A stretch of DNA of 64,000 nucleotides from a bacterium (GTDB taxonomy: Bacteria > Hydrothermota > Tepidihabitantia > SM23-42 > JAOAFX01): positions 27,673 to 91,672 of the forward strand of contig DASVHD010000047.1 of assembly GCA_036382775.1 (NCBI GenBank), read 5' to 3'. Position numbers and translations under genes: made by a program. This document shows positions 1 to 7,408 of this stretch, piece by piece. Under the pieces are notes generated by a model that saw only the letters and a list, made by a program, of their open reading frames with translations, did no database searches and had not been told where the DNA came from. The stretch's first letter is position 1. Every line of letters begins with the position of its first letter.

Positions 1-2
1 AA

Positions 3-461
3 TTCGATATTACGGCACCCCTCGAGGACGATAGCATTCCGGTCGACGCGGCTTATGATATTGCCTGGGAAGCTTCGGAAGGAGCGGACTGGTACATGGT
101 TCTGATATATTATTCCTGGAGCGGAGATTACAAAGACACATTGGTCTACGTCAACGTCGATTCAACCACGTGGACTATCCCCGCGAATTGGATCAGTGAA
201 GACGGGGAGATGTCGTTTTATGTCTATGCCGGTGACGGGCCGCAGATCGAAGTTGGTGCCGCCGGGAATATAAAGGGCGGAAAGGGTTTCTGCATCGCCA
301 CGAATGCCCGGGCAAACCATATAATTGTCGGGAATCCGGTCTTCACGGACTCTAGAAATGAATCCCATCGAATGTCTTCAAAGGATTTTTACCGGGCTTA
401 CATAAAGGAAATGTCCAAATACAGCTTGGAAGCCGCTGAAATGCTAGAGTACCTGGAATAA
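3..461 (+). CDS. 3' end of a secreted or surface protein, 5' end outside window
   Basis: The frame is open from the first bases of the window, so this is the C-terminal ~152 residues of a longer protein. The Trp/Tyr-spaced pattern (AWEASEGADWYMV) followed by alternating beta strands resembles a fibronectin-III or Ig-like domain of an extracellular protein. The tail after about residue 115 is helical and charged. A strong terminator follows the stop codon at once. The function cannot be named. It lies outside the provirus and belongs to the host. Confidence 0.7.
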   Translation, partial: FDITAPLEDDSIPVDAAYDIAWEASEGADWYMVLIYYSWSGDYKDTLVYVNVDSTTWTIPANWISEDGEMSFYVYAGDGPQIEVGAAGNIKGGKGFCIATNARANHIIVGNPVFTDSRNESHRMSSKDFYRAYIKEMSKYSLEAAEMLEYLE

Positions 462-478
462 TTACACGCAAACATCAC

Positions 479-514
479 AATCAAGGGGAGCGTTATGCTC
501 CCCTTGATTTTTTT
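479..514 (+). terminator. Rho-independent terminator of the upstream gene
   Basis: A 13-bp perfect stem (AATCAAGGGGAGC / GCTCCCCTTGATT) with a 5-nt loop is followed by a T run. It lies 18 nt after the stop of the partial gene. Confidence 0.93.
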
Positions 515-612
515 ACTCAAGCGCTTCAAAAGGGGTAGAGAAGTACGAGAAGCTCATAAAGTCATGATTTATTGATTCTTTATAATTCGCAGTTTTTTCC
601 AGGTAATCATAA

Positions 613-713
613 TGTCTATTATCAGACGTTGGCAGTTGCCAATGGAATAGGCCCCCTTGCAGCCAAAACGGGTGTTTAAGGCGAGATTCCCCAAAAGGTG
701 AGGGTTTATGTAG
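613..713 (+). repeat. Left boundary direct repeat (attL-like)
   Basis: Positions 613-638 are identical to 11991-12016 (26 bp). The next 75 bp align with 12017-12091 without gaps at clearly lower identity, and both end in TATGTAG. An identical core with similar flanks is what site-specific integration at a conserved sequence leaves behind. Everything between the copies is virus-like and co-oriented. Confidence 0.72.
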
Positions 714-787
714 GCCATTAGAGAATAAACCACTACAGGGTAGTGAATCACGAGAGCAGCCCTCAAAGTTAGTTGCTGCTCGAAAGC

Positions 788-827
788 AAAAAAGCCGATC
801 ATTAACTGAGGAATGGTCGGCTTTTTT
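788..827 (+). terminator. Rho-independent terminator inside left end of provirus
   Basis: A 12-bp stem AAGCCGATCATT / AATGGTCGGCTT (one G-U pair) with an 8-nt loop and a T run ends the candidate small RNA. It insulates the first viral gene at 922. Confidence 0.9.
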
Positions 828-921
828 ATTTGGTAAACTCCAAAAACCGCCATGCTATGATATTGCCAGCTTGATTGAAATGCGTCCTGGTGAAAATGGT
901 GATGGGAGTTTTTAAAAAAAC

Positions 922-1476
922 ATGGGAAAGATAATATTGGACCTATGCGGCGGTACCGGAGCCTGGTCAAAACCTTATTTAGAGGCCGGCTATGATGTGC
1001 AAAATATTACATTGCCGGATTATGATGTCAGAACTTATAAAGTCCCAGAGAATGTCTACGGAATACTCGCAGGTCCCCCCTGCACGATATTTTCTAAAGC
1101 CCGGCCAATGATCTCACGAGACAGAAATTTTGCCGGCGCAATGACAATAGTTGAGGCCTGCCTGAAGATAATCTGGGCAGCTCGCATTTCTGGAAGTTTG
1201 CAATTTTGGGCCCTGGAGAATCCGGCGACCGGTTATTCACGGCAATTCTTAGGTCACCCGTGTTTTGTTTTTCAGCCGGTTGAGTTCGGGGATCCATGGA
1301 CGAAGATGACGGCACTCTGGGGATATTTTCATCGACCGCGGAAAATTCACCCGGTCAAAAAAATCCGAAGGATCGGCAGTGGATATCCGCAAAAAGTCAA
1401 TCAGTTTAAAGATTCAACCAGGCGTTCGATTACGCCGGCGAATTTCGCAAAAGCATTTTTTAAGGCGAACCCATAA
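922..1476 (+). CDS. C5-cytosine DNA methyltransferase-like protein, compact
   Basis: This 184-residue protein carries the core motifs of C5-cytosine methyltransferases. The SAM-binding motif is DLCGGTGAW (residues 7-15), the catalytic motif is GPPC with Cys54, and ENP is at 99-101. It is much shorter than restriction-linked Dcm/HhaI enzymes (over 300 residues), with little room for a target-recognition domain after ENP. It may methylate a fixed short site or act as a viral anti-restriction enzyme. It is the first gene of the provirus, 95 nt after the terminator. No partner endonuclease is visible. Confidence 0.75.
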   Translation: MGKIILDLCGGTGAWSKPYLEAGYDVQNITLPDYDVRTYKVPENVYGILAGPPCTIFSKARPMISRDRNFAGAMTIVEACLKIIWAARISGSLQFWALENPATGYSRQFLGHPCFVFQPVEFGDPWTKMTALWGYFHRPRKIHPVKKIRRIGSGYPQKVNQFKDSTRRSITPANFAKAFFKANP

Positions 1477-1488
1477 AAGGAGGTAATC

Positions 1489-1632
1489 ATGGTTAGAACA
1501 ATGCGTACCGATGGTCATATCGGCAGCCGCATAAAGCGGAAGTACGGAAAGATCGGAGCTCCGAGATCTGCCAAGCGCAGACGCTGGCTCAAAAAAATCA
1601 GGCGTCATCACAGACGCCACAGACGGAGATAA
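1489..1632 (+). CDS. Very basic 47-residue peptide, possible DNA-condensing protein
   Basis: The ATG at 1489 follows an excellent ribosome-binding site (AAAGGAGGT) 12 nt after the methyltransferase stop. The product has 15 Arg, 6 Lys and 4 His in 47 residues, ends in HHRRHRRR, and has a single Trp. It has no membrane segment and no cysteine. Such protamine-like peptides can neutralise packaged DNA in virions. That role is inferred from composition and context only. Confidence 0.7.
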   Translation: MVRTMRTDGHIGSRIKRKYGKIGAPRSAKRRRWLKKIRRHHRRHRRR

Positions 1633-1634
1633 TC

Positions 1635-1823
1635 GTGGACCCCGGGAAAGAAGATTGCCCTTGCTGTCCTCTTTGTTTTGCTAATCCCGGGCCTGAGGGT
1701 ATCAGTCTGCGCTGCGAGGGGAATAAATGCGCCTGGTGGGTTAAATCATTTGAGGCGTGCGCACTGAAAAGCATAGCGGTAACTCTATACAATATTCTGT
1801 GTCTCAAAAGTGAAAAAAAATAG
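1635..1823 (+). CDS. Small cysteine-rich zinc-finger-like protein
   Basis: It starts at GTG with GGAG upstream, directly after the basic-peptide stop. The 62 residues contain CPCCPLC near the N-terminus and CEGNKCAWW further on, a CxxC...CxxxxC arrangement seen in small phage zinc-binding proteins. It overlaps the next gene by 14 nt, which suggests translational coupling. The partner is unknown. Confidence 0.6.
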   Translation: MDPGKEDCPCCPLCFANPGPEGISLRCEGNKCAWWVKSFEACALKSIAVTLYNILCLKSEKK

Positions 1824-2046
1824 CGAGATCTCCATTATTCCGATTCCAAATAGCCGGCAGCAATGTCAAGAGATCTTCCTGGTAAAGGGACGAAGGGCGG
1901 AGCGTTGCCTGAATCGAGCGGTCTACCGGATCCAATGGTCCTCGGGCGGCGGTAAAGCAAGATCGATTAGGCTGGTATGCCATAAGCATATCGATATTTA
2001 CCGCTTCCTGAGGTCCTATCTACGGCCTAATACTGTATTAACTTGA
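1810..2046 (+). CDS. Hypothetical 78-residue basic protein
   Basis: It begins at GTG inside the end of the preceding gene. It has Cys19 and Cys33, a CHKH pair near residue 57, many Arg residues and an RSYLR tail. It may be a second small zinc- or nucleic-acid-binding protein placed just ahead of the replication gene. No family was recognised. Confidence 0.5.
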   Translation: MKKNSEISIIPIPNSRQQCQEIFLVKGRRAERCLNRAVYRIQWSSGGGKARSIRLVCHKHIDIYRFLRSYLRPNTVLT

Positions 2047-2082
2047 ACTACGGAACAAGACTTACAATGGAAGAAAAAACTA

Positions 2083-3048
2083 ATGGAATTACAGACTAAA
2101 ATTGATTACTCCAAAGTCTCGGATCTAGTCAAAAGTTACCAGGTGAAGAGTGCTCGGGAGCGGGAAGCATGTCCGAATACCAGCCGGACCATCTATACCA
2201 GGACCGATTGCAGCTGTGGGCATGCCTTTGTTAGGATCAATTCCGTCAGCTGCAAGAAAGAGATCTGTCCGGTATGTGGTCAAAAGTACAGCGCGTTACA
2301 TAATCAAAGGATGGCGCGCTGGCTGCCTAAGATCCTCTGGATGCTTGACCAGGGTTATTATATCGGTTATCTGGTCGTTACGCTCCCCCCTGAGTACTGG
2401 GTCCTCGATAAAGTTTTCCTGAGAGCGTTTAGACGCTATGTAGTGCGTAAACTCAAGCGCTATGGTATCAAGTACGGTAAGGTGCGCTTCCACTGGGCCG
2501 GCGACAAGGGCGGTAAGTACTTCCCCCATCTCAATATCCTGATCGCTACCGATGGCTACCTGGATTGGATCGAGGACAAAAAAGACCCGGTCACCGATAA
2601 GGTCATTAAAAAAGGGTTCAAAAGTGAATTTGCCGAATGGTTAAAATATCCCGGGACTCCCGTAGTGCATTACAAATATAAAAAAGACATCGGATGGGTC
2701 ATGCATAAGGTTGAATACGTTACGCGGCCGACATTGAACTTGATCAATGACGATTTGTTCAGTGATCACCATAAAAAGCAAATATGGAATGACGTTGTAA
2801 AAGGGTTTATGAACGATGTGGAGATCGGCAAGCCGCAGAAAATTGATAAGGATGTCGACTACTGGATCCAAAAAGGCTTAACAAGCATGGGTGATCAGAA
2901 TTTCAAGCTTTTCAGCCTTACCCTTAATCGCTGTCCACACTGTCATAAGCCATTAAAATGGCACTACTGCAAGGGAGAACACGAGGCCCTGGAAGGATCT
3001 ATGTGGAGTAATGACCTTAATAACGAGTATACCGAGTTGATATTTTAA
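2083..3048 (+). CDS. rep: HUH-superfamily rolling-circle replication initiator
   Basis: The 321-residue protein shows the three Rep motifs in order. Motif I is YLVVTLPPEYW (~96-106), motif II is the HUH-type FPHLNIL (His149, Asn151 in place of the second His), and motif III is EYVTRP with candidate nicking Tyr212. An N-terminal Cys cluster (CSC..., CPVC, ~43-65) and a C-terminal CPHCH...C element suggest two zinc sites, as in IS91/corticovirus-type Reps. It should nick one strand at the viral origin and start rolling-circle synthesis. It is the largest protein of the provirus. Confidence 0.82.
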   Translation: MELQTKIDYSKVSDLVKSYQVKSAREREACPNTSRTIYTRTDCSCGHAFVRINSVSCKKEICPVCGQKYSALHNQRMARWLPKILWMLDQGYYIGYLVVTLPPEYWVLDKVFLRAFRRYVVRKLKRYGIKYGKVRFHWAGDKGGKYFPHLNILIATDGYLDWIEDKKDPVTDKVIKKGFKSEFAEWLKYPGTPVVHYKYKKDIGWVMHKVEYVTRPTLNLINDDLFSDHHKKQIWNDVVKGFMNDVEIGKPQKIDKDVDYWIQKGLTSMGDQNFKLFSLTLNRCPHCHKPLKWHYCKGEHEALEGSMWSNDLNNEYTELIF

Positions 3049-3062
3049 ATTGGAGGCAAAAC

Positions 3063-3392
3063 ATGAATATAACAGTAGAACAGGCAATCAATATCGTAAC
3101 TGTCAACAGCCGGTCGGCAGTCATCCGTGAACTTGGTCAGATCAGGACTCACGCGGATATTATCGAGGACGAACTCAGGGACAAAAATCTGATCAATCTC
3201 ACGGACCAGCAGCGCGACGAAAAATATCGGCTGTTGATCAAAGCCCTGTCCAAGATCTTTGCAACGTGCGATCATATCAAGCAGGACTGCCGCGCCTTGT
3301 ACGAAATCCTGGAGAAGGCCTTCCCTGATGTCGCGCTGAATGGCGGAGTGTTGGATATCAAAGAGCCGGAGGCTGATCGTGGCGGTAATTGA
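3063..3392 (+). CDS. Hypothetical helical protein downstream of Rep
   Basis: 109 residues, almost entirely predicted helix with heptad-like hydrophobic spacing and an acidic tail. The GGAGG ribosome site is at the proper distance, 15 nt after rep. It overlaps the next gene, whose GTG lies inside its last codons. It may be a replication accessory protein, judged from position only. Confidence 0.6.
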   Translation: MNITVEQAINIVTVNSRSAVIRELGQIRTHADIIEDELRDKNLINLTDQQRDEKYRLLIKALSKIFATCDHIKQDCRALYEILEKAFPDVALNGGVLDIKEPEADRGGN

Positions 3393-3735
3393 AAGAATCA
3401 AACCGCAGGTCTCCCCTGCTATTGAAGTCGATAGAGTCGACGAGGAATACCAAAGCAAGCAGCTCAAGGCTGGAATTTTGAAAACCTTGCGATGGTTAGT
3501 CAGGGAATCACGATCGACCATGCTGATCGATACGAAGGTCAAAAGTAATTCAGTCGATGCTAAAGACCTTTTTGTAATTGTGATCTACCCTCTTGATAAG
3601 TCACTGCTCGATATCTTTTGTAAGCTGACCGGATCATTCTTAACTATGGCCCTTGGGATCTATGACAAGCGGATCCCCGCGCCCTGGGACGCTCAGCCGA
3701 AGCTGTCATCGACCATCATTAAACCTGGAGGATAA
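3379..3735 (+). CDS. Hypothetical provirus protein, 118 residues
   Basis: I chose the GTG at 3379 because GGAGG lies just upstream. The longer open frame would run far into the preceding gene. The N-terminal half is charged, followed by a hydrophobic beta/helix region (DLFVIVIYPL ... GSFLTMALG). There are no cysteine motifs. The stop is directly followed by the ATG of the next gene (TAAATG). Confidence 0.55.
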   Translation: MAVIERIKPQVSPAIEVDRVDEEYQSKQLKAGILKTLRWLVRESRSTMLIDTKVKSNSVDAKDLFVIVIYPLDKSLLDIFCKLTGSFLTMALGIYDKRIPAPWDAQPKLSSTIIKPGG

Positions 3736-3936
3736 ATGACCACACTTTATAAGTGCGTTCATGCTGATCGCTGTACAGATCCGTACTGCATTCATCAGCG
3801 TTATCACACGGAAAGAGACGACTGCCAACTGAACCGCGCGTGTGATTACTCTAAGCATGTAGTATGCAGGGTCGCGCGCAGCAACATCGAAAACCTTAAG
3901 CCGCCGGCAGGGAAGCTCCGCATATGTCCCGCGTGA
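3736..3936 (+). CDS. Small Cys/His-rich protein
   Basis: 66 residues with eight cysteines and several histidines (CVHADRC, DPYCIH, DDC, RAC, VVC, RIC), probably binding one or two zinc ions. It begins immediately after the preceding stop and overlaps the next gene by 13 nt. This element carries at least five such mini-proteins. No homologous family was recognised. Confidence 0.55.
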   Translation: MTTLYKCVHADRCTDPYCIHQRYHTERDDCQLNRACDYSKHVVCRVARSNIENLKPPAGKLRICPA

Positions 3937-4133
3937 TGGTGCATGTGTTAAGGGATCATTACGAAAATCTGTGGCGCTTGATTACGCGCTATGAGATCCT
4001 GCTGCGGCACAAAGGTTATTCGCGGTCCGATCTGGATGAGCAGCGGCTGCGCGTCTTCGAATCGAAGCCCTGCAGAATAGATTTTGTAAAGGCAAAGCCG
4101 AGCCTGAATCGGCACAGCAAAAAAGCGAGGTAA
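3924..4133 (+). CDS. Hypothetical basic 69-residue protein
   Basis: Its ATG lies within the end of the Cys-rich gene. It is Arg/Lys-rich with an N-terminal amphipathic helix (NLWRLITRYEILLRH) and a basic tail (NRHSKKAR). It is separated by 4 nt from the next ATG. The assignment rests on tight packing and the absence of a competing frame. Confidence 0.48.
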   Translation: MSRVMVHVLRDHYENLWRLITRYEILLRHKGYSRSDLDEQRLRVFESKPCRIDFVKAKPSLNRHSKKAR

Positions 4134-4137
4134 TAAT

Positions 4138-4386
4138 ATGCCAAAAATGCTATCAATCGCAAAGGTCAAGGAAAACGTCCTCAAGCTCATACAGGTCTAC
4201 GGCGATTTTGTCAAGGCCATGGTGAGGATGAACCCGGGGATCGAGCTGAAATTCGACGTCTACTTCTCCAGCAAACCGGAAGGCGATCATCTGTTTACGT
4301 TCGACATTCCCTTTGTCAAGGCGTACCTGATCATCAAGGTTTCGAGCTCGCACGGCATCCTGAAGTGCGTTCACATCGACCTGTAA
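4138..4386 (+). CDS. Hypothetical 82-residue protein
   Basis: The RBS is GCGAGGTAATA. The N-terminal helix is followed by alternating beta strands (LKFDVYFSSKPEG, LFTFDIPFVKAYLIIKV). There is no membrane helix or metal motif. It is a soluble small fold of unknown role in the early/middle part of the provirus. Confidence 0.5.
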   Translation: MPKMLSIAKVKENVLKLIQVYGDFVKAMVRMNPGIELKFDVYFSSKPEGDHLFTFDIPFVKAYLIIKVSSSHGILKCVHIDL

Positions 4387-4403
4387 CCGACGCGGGAACG
4401 GGC

Positions 4404-4637
4404 GTGAAGAAAAGCGGCGGCGGCAGTGGACCTTACCAGGGACTTACTGAAAGTCAACGTAAGATCATTGCCGCCGTCGAGGATTCACTTACATGCCCTG
4501 GATTCCGCAAAAAATTCTTTTCGCTATTCGGCCATTATTTTAGGTGCTGGCATTGTTTTAAGATAATGTGCCGATTCATAGGAGGCATGATATGGTTAAC
4601 AATCAAGAAGTGGCTGACGAAAAATCCGGAGCTGTAA
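4404..4637 (+). CDS. Doubtful small basic protein
   Basis: A GTG at 4404 would give 77 residues ending in a Cys/aromatic-rich segment (FRCWHCFKIMCRF). It overlaps the next, better supported gene by 46 nt. It may be only the leader region of that gene. It is kept because 4387-4591 otherwise has no gene. Confidence 0.3.
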   Translation: MKKSGGGSGPYQGLTESQRKIIAAVEDSLTCPGFRKKFFSLFGHYFRCWHCFKIMCRFIGGMIWLTIKKWLTKNPEL

Positions 4638-5122
4638 TACAAACGTCGCAGCCTGGGGATCCGGCGGGGAAAGCCGAACCGGTCGAACCGGCAACATCGG
4701 CGGTGATTTCCAAGACGTTAAATGAAGCGGCGGACCAGGTGTCGTCTGAGCCGGCATTGTTAGCTGAGCCAGGGGGGTCAGCCGCGGAAAAGCCGCTGGT
4801 GCCGGTACCTGAACAACCGCCGGCAAAGAAACCGCCAGCTGTGTCTGAGGATCTGATAAAGGATTATACCGAAGCGCTGGTGGCAACACTGGACGTCGTT
4901 AACGGCCAGGTATGCTCGGTGATCGCGCGCCAAATGGACCACGATTTTTCATTCAAACAGTCCCAGCATGACAAGCTGGTGATGGTCTGGACACCGGTCG
5001 TGCGGATGTTCTATGACAAGATTCCGGTCCTGGTGGTCGCCGGATTTACGACCGTTACGGTCCTGGGCGGAAATTTCATCGCGGCGCGTCAGCTGCGCGA
5101 TGAGAAGGATCAGAAAAAATGA
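4592..5122 (+). CDS. Pro/Ala-rich protein with C-terminal membrane anchor
   Basis: The start at 4592 is fixed by ATAGGAGGCATGAT upstream. The 176 residues comprise a ~90-residue Pro/Ala/Glu-rich, probably disordered stalk, a helical middle, and one membrane helix (IPVLVVAGFTTVTVLGG) near the C-terminus with a basic tail. This layout fits a virion membrane or spike-anchoring protein, although no homology was recognised. It overlaps the next ATG by 4 nt. Confidence 0.6.
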   Translation: MVNNQEVADEKSGAVIQTSQPGDPAGKAEPVEPATSAVISKTLNEAADQVSSEPALLAEPGGSAAEKPLVPVPEQPPAKKPPAVSEDLIKDYTEALVATLDVVNGQVCSVIARQMDHDFSFKQSQHDKLVMVWTPVVRMFYDKIPVLVVAGFTTVTVLGGNFIAARQLRDEKDQKK

Positions 5123-5364
5123 CCGAGAACCGCCAGGCTATGATATTGCCGGCATCGTCAAGATCGATCCTGATCGAACTGGTGAGCCGATTTTTTCAAT
5201 CCAGGCATAAAATGGCAGAGCTGCTCAAAAGTCTATATACTAAATCGATTCGGATTCCTCGAGTAGAGCATATATACTTTCCGGCGGCGATCGCCGAAGT
5301 ATATATACAAGCCGGCAGGATCCCGAGTATATATACTTCAGGATCTGCGTCGACTGAGACGTAA
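5119..5364 (+). CDS. Possible small protein overlapping a palindrome array
   Basis: It starts by ATGA overlap with the preceding gene. The first ~35 residues look protein-like. The second half is written by the TATATAC palindromes at 5230-5337 and gives repetitive SIY/VYI peptides. Either a short protein reads through a regulatory array, or the frame is open by chance. Confidence 0.35.
   Translation: MTENRQAMILPASSRSILIELVSRFFQSRHKMAELLKSLYTKSIRIPRVEHIYFPAAIAEVYIQAGRIPSIYTSGSASTET
5230..5337. promoter_or_regulatory. Four AGTATATATACT-type palindromes (operator or origin array)
   Basis: Sites lie at 5230-5241, 5267-5278, 5298-5309 and 5326-5337. The last is a perfect AGTATATATACT and the others differ at one base. 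A second palindrome, CGGCGATCGCCG, sits between sites 2 and 3. The array precedes the zinc-ribbon/ATPase gene block at 5405. The same motif recurs at 10913 and 10937 before the lysogeny-type genes, as expected for operators of one viral repressor. An origin function is the alternative. Confidence 0.6.
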
Positions 5365-5404
5365 ATTATATATGATTAAGCTTTTTCGAGTGCGAGGAGA
5401 GACC

Positions 5405-5620
5405 ATGAAGAAAAAAACAAAAACGAACAAGAATGACCAGGTAGATGATGGGATGGTCCTGGAGAATCCGCAGCATAAGGACCATTATGCTTGCTGGTGC
5501 GGTCGCTGGGTGTCGCTGTACATATTTCACGCTCATAAATGGTTAAAGGTCGGCGTGTTTTGTAATCGCTGCGGCGCGGTCGCGCTCTATAAAAAATACA
5601 ATAAGAAGGACAATTCCTGA
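5405..5620 (+). CDS. Small zinc-ribbon protein
   Basis: I preferred the ATG at 5405 because GCGAGGAGAGACC lies upstream. It gives 71 residues with a Lys/Asn-rich N-terminus, CWCGRW and, 28 residues later, CNRCG, a typical C4 ribbon. Its stop TGA overlaps the next ATG (TGATG). It is the first gene after the palindrome array. Confidence 0.62.
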   Translation: MKKKTKTNKNDQVDDGMVLENPQHKDHYACWCGRWVSLYIFHAHKWLKVGVFCNRCGAVALYKKYNKKDNS

Positions 5621-5880
5621 TGAAGTACTCTATTTTTAGCATGCCCTATTTTTTCTATCGCGGGCTCTGCGCGATCGGTGCATCGATCCGGCGTTACTAT
5701 TTTAACTATCGTACTGAGCGTTACTTTGCGCGCTGCCGGGAGGACATCACCAGGCTCCACTGGTACATGATCAAATGTCATTACTCGCGCCAGGACCGCC
5801 GGCGAATCGCCAGGCAGCTGATGAAATATACCATGTCATTGAGCGGCTTCGATTTCAAGGAAGGCAAGGTGCAACCATGA
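5620..5880 (+). CDS. Hypothetical Tyr/Arg-rich protein before the packaging ATPase
   Basis: 86 residues with a hydrophobic aromatic N-terminus (FSMPYFFYRGLCAIGA) and then an Arg/Tyr-rich helical region. It overlaps both neighbours by 1-4 nt and so is probably made in coupled amounts with the ATPase. A membrane-associated or nucleic-acid-contacting role is possible but unproven. Confidence 0.55.
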   Translation: MKYSIFSMPYFFYRGLCAIGASIRRYYFNYRTERYFARCREDITRLHWYMIKCHYSRQDRRRIARQLMKYTMSLSGFDFKEGKVQP

Positions 5881-6422
5881 CAAGACCTCGTATGTTCTTT
5901 TTGATCATCGGCACGACGCACACCGGAAAGACGTACTTTATCCGGGACCTGATAAAACTATCGAAGCAGAAGGTCCTGGTCTATGACGTGAACCGCGAAG
6001 AAAAGTACGCTCGCCTGCCGGTAGTCAACGTGCAAAAACTGGCATCGTTTCATAAGGGCAAATATCGCGTAATTCAGCGGCAGCCGGACCAGGTAATCGA
6101 ATACATAATTAACGACTATCGTAACGGACTGCTTATCCTGGACGATGTGGACCGCTATTTATCGGTTACTTCGGTCGCATGGAATGACCTGATTATCGGT
6201 CATCGACACATGGGTCTGGACCTGATCGCGGTATTTCACTCATTAAACCGTACCTTGCCGATATTTTACGAGAACTGTACCGATATCATTCTCTTCAAAA
6301 CTCAGGAACAGCCTGACAAGAGCATAAATAAGCTGCCTAAATCGGACGATGTACTAAGGGCGTTTTACCAGGTTGAAAGCAATAAGGATCCGCATTACAA
6401 AGTACGGATCCGCTGCCGATAG
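5877..6422 (+). CDS. Packaging ATPase of the A32/FtsK-HerA type
   Basis: 181 residues. Walker A is GTTHTGKT (12-19), Walker B is GLLILDD (84-90), and a downstream GLDLIAVFHSLNRT segment (113-126) matches the polar sensor strand of PRD1 P9/A32-like genome-packaging ATPases. The length is close to theirs (~200-230). It lacks a transmembrane helix, which argues against a filamentous-phage Zot protein. It would drive genome translocation into a preformed capsid. The ATG overlaps the previous stop, a terminator follows, and the capsid candidate lies after one tiny membrane gene. Confidence 0.75.
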   Translation: MTRPRMFFLIIGTTHTGKTYFIRDLIKLSKQKVLVYDVNREEKYARLPVVNVQKLASFHKGKYRVIQRQPDQVIEYIINDYRNGLLILDDVDRYLSVTSVAWNDLIIGHRHMGLDLIAVFHSLNRTLPIFYENCTDIILFKTQEQPDKSINKLPKSDDVLRAFYQVESNKDPHYKVRIRCR

Positions 6423-6433
6423 TCAAGCGGTGC

Positions 6434-6460
6434 AAAAGGGATAATTATCCCTTATTTTTA
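6434..6460 (+). terminator. Terminator after packaging ATPase
   Basis: A perfect AAGGGATAATTATCCCTT palindrome is followed by a T-rich stretch. It separates the ATPase transcription unit from the structural genes. Confidence 0.75.
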
Positions 6461-6494
6461 CCTGGTCTACTCCACCCCCCTCCCCCCTTTTTGT

Positions 6495-6560
6495 TATAAT
6501 GTACCATAATGGATATTTATACTTTGAGATATCCTGCGGGCCTGGCATGGGGTCAGGCCC
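6495..6560 (+). promoter_or_regulatory. Probable promoter -10 and leader hairpin of the structural genes
   Basis: TATAAT at 6495-6500 lies after a pyrimidine-rich tract with no recognisable -35. It may need an activator. GGGCCTG (6538-6544) pairs perfectly with CAGGCCC (6554-6560), forming a hairpin 16 nt before the first start codon. Such hairpins often stabilise abundant capsid mRNAs. Confidence 0.45.
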
Positions 6561-6576
6561 TAAAGAGAGGTGCTTT

Positions 6577-6690
6577 ATGAAGGGATGGTTTGGGGATTTT
6601 TTGCTGACTGCTTTCGCGGTGCTTGTGGCATTGATACTCTATCACATATCCGCGCCGATAGTCAGTGGCTTGTTCAAGCCAAAAAAGTAA
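6577..6690 (+). CDS. Tiny single-helix membrane protein
   Basis: 37 residues starting at the ATG behind GAGAGG. One membrane helix (FLLTAFAVLVALILYHI) is followed by a short basic tail (KPKK). It sits between packaging ATPase and capsid candidate, where tectivirus-like genomes also carry a small membrane protein. The position is suggestive, but there is no sequence homology I can name. Confidence 0.6.
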   Translation: MKGWFGDFLLTAFAVLVALILYHISAPIVSGLFKPKK

Positions 6691-6702
6691 AGGGGGTTAC
6701 CT

Positions 6703-7395
6703 ATGCCAAGCAATCTATTATCTGAACTCGAAAGAATCGAAGAGCTGGCTCGGGGTGAATCCTTCGCGTACGATGATCCTGCTGATACGGTGCTTTCCCT
6801 TGCTGGCCCACTGGCCGATATCGAGATCGATCAGCAATTCGGGTTCGATACTCAATCGAGTAAATCGCCGTCCGGTACGACCTATGGCCTACGGATCGTC
6901 AATGGGGTGGCGGGGGCAAGGACCGTCAAACTCTTTGGTTTCGAAGGCTTTAAATACACTGATGCCAACGTTACAATCACGGCCCAGGGCGGTTATGGAA
7001 CGTATGAAAAGTTCTGTTACTCGAACTGGTTCAATCCGGCCGAGATTGTATCGGTAAGGATCACCACCACATCAGCTCAGATCGACCAGATGTCGCTGAA
7101 ATGGGTGCGGGACAGTGTCTTCGGTAAGCTCGATTCCAATGTTCTTTCGATGTCTTCGTATCGGACTGAGTCGGACTATCAGACTGGAGTCATCACGATT
7201 CCGTTCCGGTTTCTGCTGGCGTTCGATGCGTATATTGAGACGACGATCCTGGTCTCGACGACCGTTGACTTGCTATTCTTCATGGGTGCGCGTCTCGATC
7301 CGGCGAAAAAGATCGAAGCCATGAGATCGGCGCCGCAGATAATGTCGAAGTCCGGCCGAAGGCCAGTGCTAAGTAAATCTGGTGGCGCAGTTTAA
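6703..7395 (+). CDS. Beta-rich 230-residue protein, candidate major capsid protein
   Basis: It is preceded by AAAGGGGG. After a ~30-residue acidic N-terminus the chain is almost all predicted beta strand with Gly/Thr/Ser turns (TVKLFGFEGF, ANVTITAQGGYG, VSVRITTTSAQI, TILVSTTVDLLFFMG). It ends in a short basic tail. It has no cysteine pair and no enzyme motif. Length and placement fit a single jelly-roll capsid protein or a very short double one. This is inferred from fold character and synteny. Confidence 0.5.
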   Translation: MPSNLLSELERIEELARGESFAYDDPADTVLSLAGPLADIEIDQQFGFDTQSSKSPSGTTYGLRIVNGVAGARTVKLFGFEGFKYTDANVTITAQGGYGTYEKFCYSNWFNPAEIVSVRITTTSAQIDQMSLKWVRDSVFGKLDSNVLSMSSYRTESDYQTGVITIPFRFLLAFDAYIETTILVSTTVDLLFFMGARLDPAKKIEAMRSAPQIMSKSGRRPVLSKSGGAV

Positions 7396-7408
7396 AAGGC
7401 GGTGATCC

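Larger units (their letters stand above)
581..827 (+). ncRNA. Candidate structured small RNA spanning the left provirus boundary
   Basis: A TATAAT hexamer at 581-586 (no good -35) precedes ~235 nt without a credible ORF that folds into consecutive hairpins. These are TTGGC/GCCAA at 630-643, CACTAC/GTAGTG near 732-746, GAGCAGC/GCTGCTC near 753-780, and a strong terminator at 788-827. The 613-713 part has a homologue at 11991-12091, where the TTGGC-AGTT-GCCAA stem is kept as TTGGC-AGTT-GTCGG through G-U pairs. That suggests selection on RNA structure. I could not match it to a known RNA family. It could be a host RNA gene used as an integration site, with the virus restoring its 3' end. Confidence 0.45.

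Noticed and set aside
613..638. The 26-bp boundary core as a dif/Xer site
   Set aside because: It lacks the ATAA-N6-TTAT centre typical of dif. No Xer-specific evidence is present, so I left the recombinase open.
569..970. Long open frame on the minus strand across the left provirus end
   Set aside because: It runs through the boundary repeat and a strong terminator, has no ribosome site, and its composition is not protein-like.
5877..6422. Zot-like assembly protein of a filamentous phage
   Set aside because: It has no membrane helix, is too short, and the element also carries a lytic transglycosylase and multiple virion-type membrane proteins.
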